This document shows, piece after piece, positions 13,341 through 25,401 of a stretch of 64,000 bases of DNA; the first letter of the stretch is position 1, and the number at the start of each line of letters is the position of its first letter. Source of the DNA: Melastoma dodecandrum. Lineage: Eukaryota > Streptophyta > Magnoliopsida > Myrtales > Melastomataceae. Below the pieces are notes generated by a model, which ran no database searches, was not told the DNA's origin, and saw only the letters and a list, made by a program, of their open reading frames with translations. The translations under genes and the position numbers were made by a program. The stretch spans positions 62,001 through 126,000 of the forward strand of contig JARUPY010000072.1 of assembly GCA_029817715.1 (NCBI GenBank), read 5' to 3'.

Positions 13341-14581
13341 TAATTTACGAACAAACATTATTTATAAACAAAACTTCGTCATTTTGCTTGCAACTTATTT
13401 TTGGTCTTTTTATCCATCTCTATATAAATTATCATCATCATTATCGTGTTCATTTGCAGGGGTTTCGTTTCTCTGCCATTGTCTTAATTGTGGTTTTTAG
13501 TGGACGTATCTGTCACTAATTACAGTTGTCTTCCACTATTCTTTTACAGTAAACACTGTTTTTCCTTTATTCCGAGAACATGTTTTAGCCGTCCATTTCC
13601 TTTCGAATAATAGTAAGTGTCATTGTTAACGGGCCTCTTTAGGGAGAGATATAAATATTAAAAAAAAAATTTATTAATTTTTAACAAAGGCACCCGCTAA
13701 ATAATAATAATATTCTTAACGTGACATTTAATATGTTTCCTATGCTGTGTTTTTTTATTTTAAATTATTTTAAAATACTACATTTAATAAATACAAAATC
13801 CTGATAATAAATTATTTCCTTTTCCTCGTCGACGCTTAGTGATTATTTGGTTTTTTTTTTGGGTTCCACTAAAATGCCAGGAATATTTAAATCTTGGTCG
13901 TGATCATTTTCCGAAATACGAACTTTTATGAACGTAACGAAATTTCGAAATACGAACTTTTATGCACCAAATCTTAGCCGTTCCAGTTAATTTAACTTGT
14001 CATCAATTCCTCATCACTAATCCCTTCCAGAATTACGGTTACGACAACTTATTCTTTTAATTTTGAATTCCGATATATTAAAAACTTTCCTTGCGTAATT
14101 AATATCACTCCTCAACGGATTGATTGCTTGCTACCAAATTAATCCCCTAATAATTGTTTCATTTTTTTTTAAAAAAGAAAAAACTACTTGAGATTTCATT
14201 TTTATGTTAAACCAAATAAAGGAAAGGGAAGGGCAAATCAAGAGATGACGACGAGCCGTCAACCTCACATCATCACACATTTACCCCGTCAACCTGGTCA
14301 TAGGAATTTACCCAAACGCCCCCACTACAACAGCTAGGCGACAACCCCCTAGGGAGGGGGGGTATTCATGGGATTTCATACAGGGGATATTACAGCTCAG
14401 ACATTAAAACAACCGGAGAAGGCGTAGGTTGTCGCCTTCCACTCCCCCCCCCCCCCCCAAAAAAAAAGGCTTGATTTGTATAAAGATGAGTCCAAACCCG
14501 CCCTTGAGATCTCGTCCCATGCAGAACAAGCCCCCAACGTCGCCGCCGCTGCCTACCCCCGCCGCCGTGTCCCCGGGACCC
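13341..14581. other. Upstream region and probable leader of the CIPK gene
   Basis: AT-rich up to ~14200, where ACGAACTTTTATG is repeated near 13919 and 13951, then GC-rich. No gene is seen. The last 250 bases probably contain the promoter and 5' UTR of the kinase gene. A C15A9 tract sits at 14444-14467. Confidence 0.4.
14336..14437. promoter_or_regulatory. Perfect 11-bp inverted repeat in the CIPK upstream region
   Basis: AGGCGACAACC at 14336-14346 is exactly complementary to GGTTGTCGCCT at 14427-14437. The 80-nt spacer holds the small palindrome CCCTAGGG. If transcribed it could form a stem-loop in the 5' leader. The function is unknown; the repeat itself is read directly. Confidence 0.45.
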
Positions 14582-15886
14582 ATGGAGGTACCTTCCCCTC
14601 CTCCCCCTCCAAGGAAGGTCCCGGAGGACACGGCCGGCGGGGCCCTCCTTGGGAAGTACCGCCTCGGCCGTCTCCTCGGCCGCGGCAGCTTCGCGAAGGT
14701 CTACGAGGCGGCCTCCGTTAAGGAAGGGAACGCGGTTGCAATCAAGATTATCGATAAGATGAAGCCCATCACCGCCGTTATGGAGCCGCAGATCCTTAGG
14801 GAGGTCGCGGTCATGCGGAAGCTCCACCACCACCCTAACATATTGAAAATCCACGAGGTGCTGGCGACCAAGTCGAAGATCTGCCTCGTGATGGAGCTCG
14901 CGACGGGGGGCGAGCTCTTCTCGAAGGTTACCCGGCGGGGTAGGCTCCCCGAGGGGAATGCTCGGAGGTACTTCCAGCAGCTTGTCGCGGCCCTGCGGTT
15001 CTGCCACCAGAATGGGGTCGCGCATCGCGACGTCAAGCCGCAGAATCTCCTCCTTGGTAACGATGGGACCCTGAAGGTCTCGGACTTCGGGCTCTCGGCG
15101 CTGCCGGAGCAGCTCCAGGACGGGCTCCTCCACACGGCCTGCGGCACCCCTGCATACACTGCCCCCGAGGTCGTATGCCGCCGGCGGGGAAATGGTTACG
15201 ACGGGGCAAAGGCCGACGCATGGTCCTGTGGGGTTATCCTCTATGTGTTGCTCGCAGGGTACCTCCCTTTCGAAGAAAACAACCTCCTGGCGATGTACAA
15301 GAGGATCCACCGACGAGACTACGTGTTCCCGGAATGGATGTCAAAGCCCGCGCGCTCCCTAATCCACCAGCTCCTCGATCCGGACCCCAACACGAGGATG
15401 AAGCTCGACGACGTGATGAAGACTAGCTGGTTCAGGAAGTCGTTGCGGGACGACACGGCAGAACAACCCCTACTCGATCATATCCCGGGGGGGCTCGACA
15501 GGGTATCAGCTGTGAACGCATTCGATTTAATATCTCTCTCATCGGGCCTTGACCTGTCGGGGCTGTTCCAGGCTGGGGGAGGAGTTGGGGAAAATGGGAA
15601 GAAGAGGTTCACATCGAAGGCGACGTACGAGGCATTAAGTGAGAAGGTGAGGGACGTGGGGAGCAAGCTTGGTTACCGGGTGGAGAAAGGGAAAGGAGGA
15701 AGCATAGGGATAGGGAAGGGGAGGGCCACCCTGGTGGTCGTTCATGTCTCGGAGATCGCAGAGTCGCTGTTGCTCGTCGAGGTTAAGGTGGTCGAAGGCG
15801 GGGTGAGCTTCGATCAGGTTCAATGGTGTGATTGGAAAGCAGGGCTAGAAGAGATCGTTCATTCGTGGCACAATGAGGCAGCTTGA
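14582..15886 (+). CDS. CIPK4: CBL-interacting protein kinase, CIPK4-like (SnRK3 family)
   Basis: CIPKs are Ser/Thr kinases switched on by calcium-loaded CBL sensors; they phosphorylate transporters and other membrane targets. The intronless ORF gives 434 aa. The kinase domain runs from ~26 to ~284: glycine loop GRGSFAKV (33-40), ATP Lys55, HRD 148-150, DFG 168-170, and APE 194-196 after ACGTPAYT. The CBL-binding NAF motif (NAFDLIS) starts at 312, and a PPI/KA1-like C-terminal region follows. Close agreement with CIPK4 through kinase and tail ([20 protein letters not shown]) supports the subgroup. I chose the ATG at 14582 because MEVPSPPPP aligns with the CIPK4 N-terminus. In-frame ATGs at 14429, 14486 and 14519 would add a low-complexity Pro-rich stretch encoded partly by the C15A9 tract. 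Lack of introns fits the intron-poor CIPK clade. Confidence 0.93.
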   Translation: MEVPSPPPPPRKVPEDTAGGALLGKYRLGRLLGRGSFAKVYEAASVKEGNAVAIKIIDKMKPITAVMEPQILREVAVMRKLHHHPNILKIHEVLATKSKICLVMELATGGELFSKVTRRGRLPEGNARRYFQQLVAALRFCHQNGVAHRDVKPQNLLLGNDGTLKVSDFGLSALPEQLQDGLLHTACGTPAYTAPEVVCRRRGNGYDGAKADAWSCGVILYVLLAGYLPFEENNLLAMYKRIHRRDYVFPEWMSKPARSLIHQLLDPDPNTRMKLDDVMKTSWFRKSLRDDTAEQPLLDHIPGGLDRVSAVNAFDLISLSSGLDLSGLFQAGGGVGENGKKRFTSKATYEALSEKVRDVGSKLGYRVEKGKGGSIGIGKGRATLVVVHVSEIAESLLLVEVKVVEGGVSFDQVQWCDWKAGLEEIVHSWHNEAA

Positions 15887-16971
15887 CTGAAAAAAATCTT
15901 ATAGACAACATGGGATGGGGGCGAATGAATTTACTTTGGTCTTCGTTGTACAATTGCAAGCTCAAAATGTTGTGTGTGTGTTGTATGTACTTGATTTAGA
16001 AACTTATCAAGCTTGATCCTTTTCTTTGGGGGGTGGTTTGAAGGTGTAAGCTCTTTCTTAATGATTAGTATCTAGCAACAATGTAATCTGAGTTGAGCTG
16101 GTAGCATGATCGATCTCAAAAATCATCAGGTCAACTAGCTTTCAATTGCAGGAAAACCTCAAAGTCATTGGATTCATAATCGTAGGGCTAATACTAGGAA
16201 AAATAAATGTACTGGTTCATCTGGAGTTCTTCCTCAACCAGACTTCATTCTCAGGTCTGACTGACTAATTGGAGCTGATATCATGTTGTATTGTCTGTTA
16301 AGACCATCACATTGACCTCGATTCAGCCTGCCTTCGACATAGTTGTAGACAATGTTGATGTAGGGAGAGTCGGAAGTTATCACGTGTCTTGTAGCCTCAG
16401 AAGAGCTTGAATCGTTGGACGCACGGAACAGAATTACAAACAAAGTGGCTGCATATTTCTGTCTACTAGGACGATCATATATCAACCATATGCTGTGAAT
16501 TGGCACCGGGACTCAATGCCATACGGCAACAAATCCAACATCAATGTCTTCCGAATCAAGAAACGTGTCGAAAATGCCGGACAAGAAAACAAGCCTTATA
16601 ATAGAATGCTACAGAGAGCTCAACTGTACCGAAATGATATGAGTACAAAATATGTCAAATTTCGTTCCACGCCGGCGATCACCCTAAAAGCAATAGGGCG
16701 CTATCCTAGATTCTGTATAAAAAATATTTCATCCTAGAGATTCTAACTTAACGGAAAATAAGCTAAGCCCTGGGAACCTTTCATTGAGCAGTCAAGTTAG
16801 GAATGTATAAGTCCCATGGCAAAATATGACGTGACAAATTGAGCCTTTACCAGTATACTAGACCAAAATTGTCAAATATGGAGCCACAGCCAGCGTTGCT
16901 TCAGCCTTTTCAATTTCAAACAGTCATTGTACTCCCAACCAAAATTTCCAGACCATGAATGGAACACATTC
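15887..16971. other. Convergent intergenic region between the CIPK and mTERF A genes
   Basis: The kinase 3' UTR lies at the left. From about 16130 to 16970 the sequence recurs downstream of mTERF copies B and D (shared words CTGGTTCATCTGGAG, TGCCATACG-CAA, CATCAA-GT). It is therefore the 3' flank of the mTERF duplication unit and probably its 3' UTR. No other gene is seen. Confidence 0.6.
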
Positions 16972-18120
16972 TTAAGCAATACAGTGTTTACCCAACTTCT
17001 CGAAATATATCTTCTGCACAAATGGGTGTTCCTCCGAGTAAGGACTGATGAACTTCTCCACAAAAGAAAGGTCGGGTAATGTTATATATGAAATTATAGG
17101 AACTGGTTTTATCAGCTTCTTTGAAACTAGAGCCTCAACCGCCTTGCACCGAGGAATGATCCGATTCTTCAAGCTATAGGATATAATGAGTGGATAAGAG
17201 GCAAAGTAGGTTGCTTCCAATCCCATCTCGTTGACAAAAAACTCCATCACTGCCGTCAGTTTCACCTCGGATATCATCATACAGTTAGGGGCCTTCATGA
17301 AAGCCTGAAGGGTCTCCTCCTCAGACCAACCCCACCTCCCAAACATGGAAACCTTCTTCTCCCATGTCGAGTGTGCCAATCCCATTAGCACATGCAACAT
17401 CAACACGAACTTAACCTTCAAAGGATCACAGCCCATCGACTTAACCCTCTCCAAGTTGCGATCAAATTTCGTGCTAGATGCCCACAAGCAATTGGGATAA
17501 TTACGGAGCAAAAACCGAATACTATTGTCATGCACGCCGGCCGCTTGCAAGGCATCGAGATTCCGAACGAAAGCAGATACTGTCCAAAACGAAACGTTAT
17601 CGCATCGCCTCATGGTTAAGATGGTCTGGGAGTCCGACTTGAGGCATCTGTTAATCATATCAAAAGCAGGAGTTATATGCCCCTCCAGGCTCCTACGGAG
17701 AAACCACGGGCACCCGCAAATAATATTCACTACATCTGCCTCGCTAGCACCCCTAGCCCTCAGAAACTCAATCTTTGGCCGGATCGTCCTCCCGGGCTTC
17801 AAGGTCAGGACCCTAGGGAACCTCATGACTATCCTCGTTATCTGCGCCCGCGAGAAACCCGACTGGTCAAACACGCCGATGACCTCAGCGGCTTTACCTG
17901 GATCAGCAGACGGGACCGACCTCGACACAGAAAGGGCCGATTCCGGGGTGAACCCGAGAGCAGAAACGAGGTAATGAGCCGTTAAAGAACCAACTGGGCA
18001 GGACGAAATGGGTTTGGACTCATGGGAGATGAAGAGCTTCTTCTGGGTAAGGCAAAGATCCAACCTTTGGGGGTTTGGAGGGTTTCTGCCGATTAGGGCT
18101 TTGCGCAGGCAGTTCAACAT
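16972..18120 (-). CDS. mTERF family protein, copy A
   Basis: Single-exon gene of 382 aa. Plant mTERF proteins are nucleic-acid-binding helical-repeat proteins that act on organelle transcription, splicing or transcript stability. The sequence shows mTERF repeats of ~35 residues with the typical proline signatures (RFPRVLTLKPG, IICGCPWFLRRSLEGHI, LRNYPNCLWAS). It also has the plant C-terminal block WEKKVSMFGRWGWSEEE and NRIIPRC. The N-terminus (MLNCLRKALIGRNPPNP) is basic and lacks acidic residues, suggesting organelle import, most likely mitochondrial. It has the highest coordinates-to-left position in a five-copy array and is the most diverged member of the A/B/D subgroup. Upstream DNA to ~18270 is also shared with B and D. 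Confidence 0.92.
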   Translation of the reverse strand: MLNCLRKALIGRNPPNPQRLDLCLTQKKLFISHESKPISSCPVGSLTAHYLVSALGFTPESALSVSRSVPSADPGKAAEVIGVFDQSGFSRAQITRIVMRFPRVLTLKPGRTIRPKIEFLRARGASEADVVNIICGCPWFLRRSLEGHITPAFDMINRCLKSDSQTILTMRRCDNVSFWTVSAFVRNLDALQAAGVHDNSIRFLLRNYPNCLWASSTKFDRNLERVKSMGCDPLKVKFVLMLHVLMGLAHSTWEKKVSMFGRWGWSEEETLQAFMKAPNCMMISEVKLTAVMEFFVNEMGLEATYFASYPLIISYSLKNRIIPRCKAVEALVSKKLIKPVPIISYITLPDLSFVEKFISPYSEEHPFVQKIYFEKLGKHCIA

Positions 18121-21100
18121 CGCTTAGGAAGGGAAATGAGTCGAAAGATGTGAATTGAACTCGCATTCTCCGAACAAATCACTCTGACTTACTTCGCCTG
18201 AGGATTGGAGTCCTCGCCGCTGGCGCTACCGCCGCCGCGCCGGCAGTTGTCGGTACAGGAGTCATAGCAGAACACAACAACTTTATCTCCACTAAATAAA
18301 TTTATAGAATTGTAAAATACTTTTAAAATATTTAAAAAATTATATATAAATTCTAAAATCATTTTCTTATTAATTTAATTTAATTTTTTACTCCAATAAT
18401 ATATATCAGTATCAAAGTTTGAATCGAGAAATATAATAACAATATAATGATATAATAAATCAGAATAACACTAGGCCGTGTTTGCTTTTACAATATGCTT
18501 GAAATGGGTTTAAAATGATGGCTTATAAGGCAATGTTTGATATCTAAAAACTACTCTAGTTTTTTAGAGGTTTGTATGGAAATATAGTTGGTTTTAAAAA
18601 TACGGTCGGAGTTTCATAAAATTCGTCTTTAATTTTACGAAAGCGACTGATTTTGTTTCTGTCATTTTCTTTTATTAAGGATAAGTATTCAAAACAGCGA
18701 ATGTAATTTGATATTCACCCGCCTTTGAAACACTCATACAACAAAAGTTATCACGATGATACTTATACAAATTCTTGTTATCCTCTTTTTTATTATTAAT
18801 AATTTATTTTTTTCATGTTTGATTGAGGAAGTTCGATTATCCTTACGTCTTTTAGGGCATAAATGTAAGACGAGAAATTTGTTTTCAAGAAAATTTCGGC
18901 TATTGTGTTTATAATTTGGTGATTTGAATAATGAGGTTTGTGAATATTGTTCTCCTAATATTAGGAATAGATAAATGTTATATTGGTTCCATGTAGCAGT
19001 GATTCATAAATTGGATCTTTAAATACCTTATTTCGTATATTAATGTTATACATGAAATGAAAAATTATTGAAATTTTTTTATTGTAAATTGATTTAACTT
19101 AACTTTAAACTAATATTTTTTTCGAAAGAATTGAACTAACATTTAATTCTTTATTCCTTCTAAAATTTTATAAATGGGTGAAAATTATAATTAATTGGGC
19201 GATTCAAAAGAGTGGCCTCCAAAAAATATCCTTACATTTATACAAATACTTCTCGAGAAAACTATAAAACAAATGGGAGATAGTTCGATTAAAAGCACCC
19301 ATTTGGTGTGAAAATAGAAAATGCGTTAGTGGCTTAAGCAGGAGGGCAATCTTACGGGGAGAAGTGTCTTCAGTGAATTCTCCGAGTTACTTAATCACAT
19401 CGGCATAGGTTGGGATCCAATTACAAATATAGTGACAACTTCAGAAAATGTGGCAAAAATTCTTTAAGGTAATGTAGCATTTTAACTTTTTAGATAATAC
19501 ATTTATTTCCTAGTTATTTTATAAAAAAATTGATAAAATTTTCAACATGATCACCTCAATTGACGTTATGCAAAAAACTTCAAACAAAGATCTCTTAGAA
19601 TCCAACGAAGAACGTTTTTCATTAAAGGTTGTTTAACAATAAAAATTTTGGGCCACAGATCTTGGTCTCGTCTGTGGATCAACGGTCCATAATATAGGCC
19701 CAAAGGACAGAAATCCAGTAAGGAAGTGACAACGGAAACACACCATGCGAAAGCTTACTGGGCGAAGCAGTCGCCAAGCGACAGGGTTACTAGGTGACAA
19801 GGGACAACGGAAGCTACAAGTGACAGCTAGTTGGGCGAGCGAAGAAACTCTACGGCGAAGGCTAATGGGCAATGTGATCGGTCGACTTTTTAAGGTAGGA
19901 TCTAGATGATCTCAAGATTTGGAAGGAGATTGTTGCCAAGATTGCTCACATGAAAGAAGATATTCCATGAGAACCGACAACAAAGGAAACGTAATATATG
20001 TGCAATATTACTTTATCGTATATACGTAGGTCTAACTTAGTATAAATACTTGTTCTTAGGTATCGTACAAAACACCTCTCTACAGACAGACATATTATCA
20101 ATTTATCTTTTCAAGCATTCCAGCGTTCAAGCTCTCTTCGTGCTCCTGCGTTCGTAAGTGCTTCCGCTTGAGGGTGTTCGTCCGCTGTCTTCTCTTTCTC
20201 TCCCTCTTCTTTTCATTTCATACGACGACCATACATTCAATAAATCCTCCGGGCACCAGTAGCTCGTAGTGCCAGAGATCTTGTCCGCGGTCACTTCCGG
20301 AGCGAACAAAGGCTCCCACACTTTTGAAGTCGACGAACAAAAGAATAATGAAAATATTCCAAAAATGTTCAGAAGATGCCCATCTTGGGTAGTCGTTGTC
20401 AAAAACAATAAAGATTGGTTGATTATGAATTTCGTGAATGAAATAAAGGCATGGTGAAAAATGTTACCATCGAAGTGATTTTCCGAAGTGGAAGACGTCC
20501 AAAATGAAAAAAAAAAAGAGTTATTTAATGAGAGATACTCATTGTTCCATTTCCTGATGTTAGTAATGTACAGTGGTCAAATAGGATCATTTTCTTCTCA
20601 CGATCTTTTACTTTTTTTTATCTCATGTGGGAGTTCGAATTAATTCCAGTTTATTTACTTCTATTGATATGGGGGACGGAAACGTCTGTATTCAGCTACA
20701 AAATTCATTTTATACACTGCGGGGGGTCCATTTTTCTATTAATAGGTGTTTTTGGTATTGGCTTATATGGTTCAAATGAACCAACATTAAATTTTGAAAT
20801 ATTAGCTAACCAATCGTCACACTAGAATAGAGTGTTGTTGTGAAGTGTTAAAGGCGATGTTTCCTATTCTTTTAAGGTGATGTCAAAGTATCCGTTAAGA
20901 AGGAAACGTTTGATCAAGTTGTACCCTGCGTAATTTTATAAATGTGGAAGCTCGTCAGATGACTTGTTTCAAAGTATGGTAATCCAAATGATCAAGAGCA
21001 TGATGAATGATCAAGGACCAAACGACAACAACACAGTTGTTCCAAGATTTGATTTGTTTCGAATCTGGGCATATGATATTACTTCGAGACTCTATCGCTG

Positions 21101-21240
21101 ATAGAACACGGACTGATTATTGCACGGCTCTCTGAAGTGCTATTCCTAGTGACTACTCCGTCGAAGGTCATTAAACTACGATAAGTATTGTTAAACGATA
21201 GTCGTCCGCGTAGAGTCAGAGAAGAACACGATACTCAGCC
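18121..21240. other. Long gene-free interval between mTERF A and B
   Basis: 18121-18270 is the conserved 5' flank shared with copies B and D. Beyond it the DNA is AT-rich. GCCGTGTTTG-TT-ATATGCTTGAAA at 18476 recurs near 27579, which suggests a MITE-like family whose far end I cannot place. Apart from the LTR-like stretch listed separately I see no gene. Confidence 0.45.
19630..20130. repeat. Possible LTR or retroelement fragment
   Basis: A CCACAGA/TCTGTGG hairpin near 19653 is followed by GC-richer repetitive-looking text, then TAGTATAAATACTTG at 20038. That looks like a TATA box followed by a leader (CTCTCTACAGACAG...). A similar TTTAGTATAAATAGTG motif occurs at 58044. No TG...CA ends, target duplication or protein could be found. 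Confidence 0.25.
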
Positions 21241-21974
21241 TAGTTAGTACTAAACTGATTCATCTGGAGTTCTTCCTCAGCCATACTCCATTCTTAAGAC
21301 TTATTGTTCAAGACAACGTCCGTGTAGGGAGTGTAAGGATTATTGCAGGCACACTGAAGCCTAAGAAGAACTTGAATCGTCACATCCTTCCGTGGCCACA
21401 ATAAACAGAGTTACAAACAAAGTGACCACAACCACATATTTCCCTCAACTACAAAGAGCATATATCAACCATATACTGTTAATTGGCACGGGAACTATAA
21501 TGCCATACGACAAAAAGTCCAGCATCGACGTCCTCTGAATCATCAAGAAATGTACCGAAAATGCAGGCCAAAGAAAACAGACCTTATAAAAGAATATCGC
21601 TGTGAGCTCAACCATACATAAATGAAAAATATGAGTACGGACACATACTATTTAACTTCACCGGCACTCCGGTGATCATGTTTAAGTCTTAACATGTCCC
21701 TAAAAGCAACAGAGTACTTGCACAGATTCTGAATCTGTGTAAAAAATCTTCCATCCTAAGTTAACGAAAAATACCTTACGTCCTGGGAAACTTTCACCGA
21801 GACGTCAAGTTTAGCATGTATAAGTCTCGTGGCCAAATTCAATGCGACTAATTGAGCCTTTGCCGGTAAACTAAACCAAAAAATTTCAAGCATGGAGCCT
21901 GAGCCTACTTCAGAATTTTCAAACAGCTATTGCACTCCCAACAAAAATTTCCAGAGCATGAATGAAACACGTTC

Positions 21975-23094
21975 TTAACCAATGCTGTGTTTACCCAACT
22001 TCTCCAAATACATCTTTTGCAAGAACAGGTGTTCCTTCGAGTAAGGACTGATGAACTTGTCCACAAAAGAAGTATCAGGTAGAAGAAGAAATGTCAACGG
22101 AGAAACTGGTCTTATCAGCTCCTTGGAAACTAGAGCCTCAAACACTGTGCACCGAGGAATGATGCGATTCTCCAGGCTCATGGATATAATGACTGGATGA
22201 GAGGCAATGTAGTTCGGCTTCAATCCCATCTTGTTGATAAAATACTCCATCATCGCCGTCAGTTTCTTCTCAGATACCATCATACAGTAAGGGAACTTCA
22301 CAAAAGCCCGAAGAGTATCCTCCTCGGACCAACCCCACCTCCCAAACATGGAGACCTTCTTCTCCCATGTTGACTTTGCCAATCCAGTTATCACGTGCAA
22401 CATCAGCACGAACTTAACCTTTGACGGATCACAACCCAACGACTTTACCCTCTCCAAGGCGTGATCAAATTTGATGCTAGACGCCCAAAAGCAAGTGGGA
22501 TGATTACGGAGCAAAAACCGAATATTATCGTCAGTCACGCCGGCCGCTCTCAAGGCATCGAGATTCCGAACTAAAGCAGATCCTTTCCTAGAAAAACAAA
22601 AAATTGCACATCGCCTCGTGGATAAGACCGCCTGGGAGTCTGACTCAAGGCATCTGCTAATCAAATCAAAAGTTGGAACTATATGTTTGTCCAGGCTCCT
22701 AAAGAGAAACACCGGGCAGCTGCAAATAATCTTCTCTATATCTGCCTCGCTAGCACCCCTGGCCCTCAGAAACTCAATCTTCGGCAGGATCGTCTTACCA
22801 GGCAATCCTAGATATCTGCGTCCGCGAGAAACCCAACTGATCAAACACGGCAACTACCTTAGCGACTTTACCAGGATCAACAGACGGGACCGACCTCAAC
22901 ACAGAAAGGGCCAATTCCGGGGTGAACCCGAGAGCCGAAACGAGGTAGCGAGCCGTTAAAGAACCATTCGGCTCGGTCGAAATGGGTTCGGACTTATAGG
23001 AGAGGAGAAGCTTCTTCTGGGTAAGGCAAAGATCGAACCTTGGGTGCTTTAGAGGGTGTCTTCGGATTAGGGTTTTGCACAGGCAGTTCAACAT
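21975..23094 (-). pseudogene. mTERF family protein, copy B (frameshifted)
   Basis: Copy B follows copy D closely along its length and in both flanks. It starts normally (MLNCLCKTLIRRHPLKHPRF) at 23094. After FSRTQISRI the frame runs into a stop because 32 nt are missing relative to D near 22808. Past the gap the frame resumes as GKTILPKIEFLRARGASEAD and continues intact to KLGKHSIG at 21975. The loss removes about 11 residues (the FPRVL repeat signature) and shifts the frame. Initiation downstream could give only a truncated protein without the targeting N-terminus. Confidence 0.85.
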
Positions 23095-23856
23095 CGCTTA
23101 AGAAGGTGAATCAGGCGAAAGATGTGAAGTCAACTCACATTTTCCGAACGAGGAGGATTCTGATTATTCGTCGCTGCGGACGGGTGTTACTTCGCCGAGG
23201 GAATGAAGCCCCCGCTGCCACCGTCGGTCGTCCGTACAGAGTTACAGGAGAACAGACAAGCTTCAATTAAAGTCATAGTTTAAAATATCAACTTAGCTAA
23301 ACCACGACTTAAGAGCGGAATTTAGAAAGTTTCGAAGTAAACCGTGTTTTACAAAAAAGTACAGACCTCATCGGAAACTGACCAAAATGAAAAGTGTCGG
23401 CAAAATCAAGTTGCAAGGAAGATTCATCTAGAGCTTCAATTTTAAGCGATCTCAGAACCAACACAAAGCAGCTACTGCAATCTGACCCGGGTTTATCTGG
23501 CTTGCTCCGCTTGTGTCGAGGTTACAACTCCATGTCAAATCAGGATCCCATTTATATATACCATCAAAGCAGCAACTAAATGAATGATTTTTGAGGAACC
23601 AAATCCACCAACTGTTCCAAGGTTTGATTCACGTCTCAAAAGCTTATCGACTGTTTAACAATCACATGAAGGTCAAACTACCATTTCAGTGTGTATGGCT
23701 ATCAAAGTTAAATGAAACTGGTTCATCCATGCCCGACATAACAAACCGAATGACCAAAGCATTAGATCACGAGCCTGCTCTTTTGCACAACAGAAACTAT
23801 CAAACAACAATGCATCATAACCACAGAGAACTCAAATCCATAGAAATACTTCAACT
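23095..23856. other. Spacer between mTERF copies B and C
   Basis: 23095-23270 is the conserved 5' flank of B, nearly identical to 27389-27560 upstream of D. 23390-23856 is the 3' flank of C and matches 28490-28908 next to E (shared words GCGATCTCAGAACCAAC, CATTTATATATACCATCAA). The stretch between is short. No other gene is seen. Confidence 0.7.
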
Positions 23857-25014
23857 TCAAACGTTTTCGATTTCACTCAACTTCTCCTGATACAGCAACA
23901 GCATGCTGGGGTGTTCTGCAGAATATGGACTAAGAAATTTCTCAACAAAATATGTATTACTTGTCATAAGGGCCGTGGTTGGAGAAAATCTTTGCACCAG
24001 CTTTTTGGAAATAAGAGCTCGGACCACCAAGCACCGAGGAACAATCTGATTCTTAAAGCTCAGGGACAGTAGGAAGGGATTTCTGATGAAGTAAGATGGT
24101 TCCAATCCCATTTTGTTAATGAAGAACTCCATAGTCTAACCCAACTTCTTCTCAGATAGCAACATACAGTTAGGGTGCCTCTCAACGGCGTGAAGGGTAT
24201 CCTCCTCAGACCAACCCCACCTCCCAAACATGGACACCTTCCTTTTCCACGTCAAGTCTGCTAAGTTTATCAGCACACTCAAGGACACCACAAATTTATT
24301 CTTCAGCGGGTTGATGCCTATCGATTTAACTTTCTCCAAGGCACTATCAAACTTGCCCGAGCTGTCAGCAAGCAATTAGGTCGACGACGGAGAATATACT
24401 GAACCGCATTATCTGGCACACCAGCAGCTGCCAAAGCCTGACAATTCACGGGGAAAACCGACATGGAGTTAAAATACCAGATTGCCGCACTACGCATGAA
24501 GGTGACAATGGCCTGGGAATCAGACTCCATGAACCTGCTAATCATCTCAAAAGTAGGCACTATGTGCCTCTCCAAGCTCCTAGCCAGAATCCTAGGGCAC
24601 CGGGATACAATACTAGCCACCTACGCAGACGAAACGCCCCTAGACCTCAAAAACTCGATCTTCTGCAGGATCGTCTTCAGGGAAGCAGGTGATAGAGCTC
24701 TAGGGAACCTCGAGACGAAACTTGCGATCTGGGATTGCGTGAAACCTTGCTCCTCGAGCGCCCTGATTGCTTTGACGCCCTTCTTGCTTTGACGATCTGG
24801 GTTTACGGCCGGGAGCCGCCTTGTTGCGGCCAGGGCCGATTCCGGGGACAGCGGAAACGTGGTAAGAAGCCATCTGGAACCGGGTGTTGGCATCGCTGGA
24901 AGTGGGTTTGACCTTCGACGAGAGGAAGAGCTTCCGGGTTAGGGAAAGATTGCATCTTTGGGGCTTTGGAGGATTCTTGAGTCGCAGGGTTTTGAAGAGG
25001 TTCTGATGAAAAAA
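23857..25014 (-). pseudogene. mTERF family protein, copy C (multiply broken)
   Basis: Copy C is the counterpart of intact copy E. Compared with E it has lost its start codon (position 25012-25014 reads as a run of A instead of CAT on the + strand) and has an 8-nt deletion near 24857. A Glu codon became TAG after RSRGVSSA (near 24620), one C is missing near 24351, and a second Glu codon became TAG after LLSEKKLG (near 24136). The insertion of about 12 nt near 24790 is in addition. The remaining text is clearly mTERF (GRWGWSEEDTLHAVERHPNC, LEPSYFIRNPFLLSLS). It cannot encode a full protein. Confidence 0.9.
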
Positions 25015-25269
25015 ATTGTCGGGCTTTTTTACAAAAAAAAAAAGATGTGAATATTATACTTGTAAAAATTTTCAACAAGAACACCGCAACCGACGCCCTC
25101 CTAACACCCAACCCCCAAAGAAAAAACCAGCCAACCTCTAACTTGGGAGAAGACAAGGAGGATGACGGTCGAGGAGGAGGAGGAGACAACCACGCTGGTG
25201 GATGAGGACAAGAGCCGGTGGACAACGATGAAGAGACCCTAGTAGCACGGAGGCGGGAGGAGGAGGAGA

Positions 25270-25401
25270 CCTGAATAGGGCAAAAGAGGGGAGGGGTTTT
25301 TATGTCCCAGGCGCCTGCCCGAGCCCTAATTAGGCGACAGCGCTGCATCTCGCCTGACCCGAGCACTTAGGAGAGCGCGGCTCGACGCCTTAACAACACT
25401 G
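25270..25401. mobile_element. Possible terminus of a hAT-like repeat
   Basis: The segment is GC-rich (CCCAGGCGCCTGCCCG, CTAATTAGGCGACAGCG) and ends CGCCTTAACAACACTG. The reverse complement would be CAGTGTTGTTAAGGCG, the style of end seen on some plant hAT-type repeats. No matching opposite end was found, so it may be truncated. It lies at the junction between copy C and the 3' flank of copy D. Confidence 0.3.

Noticed and set aside
14390..15310. 306-codon minus-strand frame across the CIPK gene
   Set aside because: It is the antisense of a GC-rich kinase exon with no recognisable protein features; the plus strand encodes a full kinase.
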